A DNA stretch of 64,000 bases from Rhodocytophaga rosea (GTDB lineage: Bacteria; Bacteroidota; Bacteroidia; Cytophagales; 172606-1). The stretch spans positions 8,408,501 to 8,472,500 of the forward strand of contig NZ_CP048222.1 of assembly GCF_010119975.1 (NCBI RefSeq). The letters are read 5' to 3'. The translations under genes were made by a program, and so were the position numbers. Shown here piece after piece: positions 63,308 to 64,000 of this stretch. Positions within the stretch are counted from its first letter, which is position 1. Each line of letters starts with the position of its first letter. Under the pieces are notes generated by a model. It was not told the DNA's origin. It did not search any database and was given only the letters and a program-made list of their open reading frames with translations.

Positions 63308-64000
63308 TTAATTGGCTGTCAGTTGTGAAGTAGGGGGATTAGTTGTTCCCCATTTTCTATTTGGCTCAGGACCCAGCCATATTTCTAACAAACCTCCTTG
63401 GGCAAAGTCACTATGGGTAAACCAGCAGTTATTCAGTGGTTTGCCATTTAACTGTGCTTTTTGAATGTAGCAGTTCTTTTGGGAATTATTATAGGTTTTA
63501 ATCACAAACTGTTTTCCTGAATAATAATTTGGGTCTAACTGGATGGTAATTTCATCAAAGATCGGACTGGTAATTTCATACAAAGGAGTTGAAGAGGTGT
63601 TGCCTTGCAAACTGAACAAACCTATGGCCATTAAGGCACTCACGCCTCCCATTTGTCCCTGGTCCTCATCGTGCCCGCCATAACCTTTATCGGGGGTAAT
63701 GCCACCATACGCCTGCCCTTGAACTTTACGAACCCAGTACTGCGAAAGCCATGGTTTACCGGCGTAATTAAATACATGTGCATTCGAACAGCCAGGCTGG
63801 TTGGCATAATTGAGCTTGTGGCATAAGGTATCATTTCCACCCATTAATTTAGATAGTCCACCGATGTCATGAGAAACGCCCCAGGTGCCCTGCCAGGCAT
63901 TGGCTTCGATCCAGCCTGCTCCACTCAAGGGATCATTATGTGCCCATTTACCGTCCTCAGCCCGGGGAAAAAGTAGTCCTTGTTGTGGATTAAAACACGT
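63308..64000 (-). CDS. GH92 family alpha-mannosidase-type glycosidase, C-terminal part
   Basis: The open frame continues past the right edge, so only the last 230 residues are seen. The conserved segment YGGHDEDQGQMGGVSALMAIGLFS is the GH92 core with catalytic acidic residues (GH92: GNDDxGQMSAW is usual). GH92 enzymes are calcium-dependent exo-alpha-mannosidases. The C-terminal beta domain (PIFDEITIQLDPNYYSGKQF) closes the protein. It lies upstream of the sigma gene and would act on the mannosyl chains that the locus takes up, which is an inference from the neighbours. Confidence 0.85.
   Translation of the reverse strand, partial: TCFNPQQGLLFPRAEDGKWAHNDPLSGAGWIEANAWQGTWGVSHDIGGLSKLMGGNDTLCHKLNYANQPGCSNAHVFNYAGKPWLSQYWVRKVQGQAYGGITPDKGYGGHDEDQGQMGGVSALMAIGLFSLQGNTSSTPLYEITSPIFDEITIQLDPNYYSGKQFVIKTYNNSQKNCYIQKAQLNGKPLNNCWFTHSDFAQGGLLEIWLGPEPNRKWGTTNPPTSQLTAN

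Overview
The window comes from the chromosome of a member of the Bacteroidota, most likely an environmental member of the Cytophagales. The evidence is an ECF sigma / FecR / SusC / SusD locus, type IX secretion sorting domains (type A and type B), DUF4412, EVE and MltG-YbgC-YihY gene neighbourhoods, and several promoters of the Bacteroidota form TTTG-N17-20-TAnnTTTG. Most genes are single housekeeping or secreted-protein genes on both strands, with strong symmetric hairpin terminators between convergent pairs.

Layout. 0-9.7 kb: the 3' end of groEL and its terminator, a 392-bp element with terminal inverted repeats, a zinc-free MDR reductase, a DUF885 lipoprotein, thioredoxin plus a small partner, mnmA, a lipoprotein and a frameshifted subtilase with a T9SS tail, and a P1 peptidase. 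9.8-14 kb: small hypothetical and membrane genes, an outer-membrane barrel whose signal peptide seems frameshifted, and a 21-bp minisatellite. 14-24.5 kb: two carbohydrate-type esterases, bioA, a lone nuoH, a lone nqrF, a DUF1003/radical SAM pair and accD. 24.8-38 kb: TPR proteins, yidD, two related methyltransferases, EVE protein, a PolX-like protein with a degenerate polymerase site, ferritin, SRPBCC protein, a membrane class III nucleotide cyclase and DUF4412. 38-52.2 kb: a 990-residue SBBP-repeat protein with a type B sorting domain, YdjC deacetylase, ACP, clpC, WbqC-like protein, a lauroyl-type acyltransferase, YrdC protein, mltG, thioesterase and YihY.

At 52.3 kb a tRNA-Ser(UGA) is followed by the start of what looks like an integrase, cut by a decayed IS5-family element, then by a perfect 29-bp palindrome and poorly coding DNA. 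This is the clearest accessory region, probably the scar of an integrative element. From 54 kb to the right edge, all genes are on the minus strand and form a glycan-utilisation-type locus: GH92 glycosidase (partial), ECF sigma factor, FecR anti-sigma factor, a SusC transporter with the STN signalling domain, SusD, and a Tat-exported beta-propeller protein. The expected logic is that substrate binding at SusC/SusD signals through STN to FecR, which frees the sigma factor to transcribe the transport genes.

I found no CRISPR array, prophage or recognisable defence system. The most unusual items are the loss of all three catalytic carboxylates in the PolX-like protein, the palindrome and IS at the tRNA-Ser scar, the inverted-repeat element next to groEL, the heptad-coding minisatellite, and two genes broken by one base in a homopolymer.
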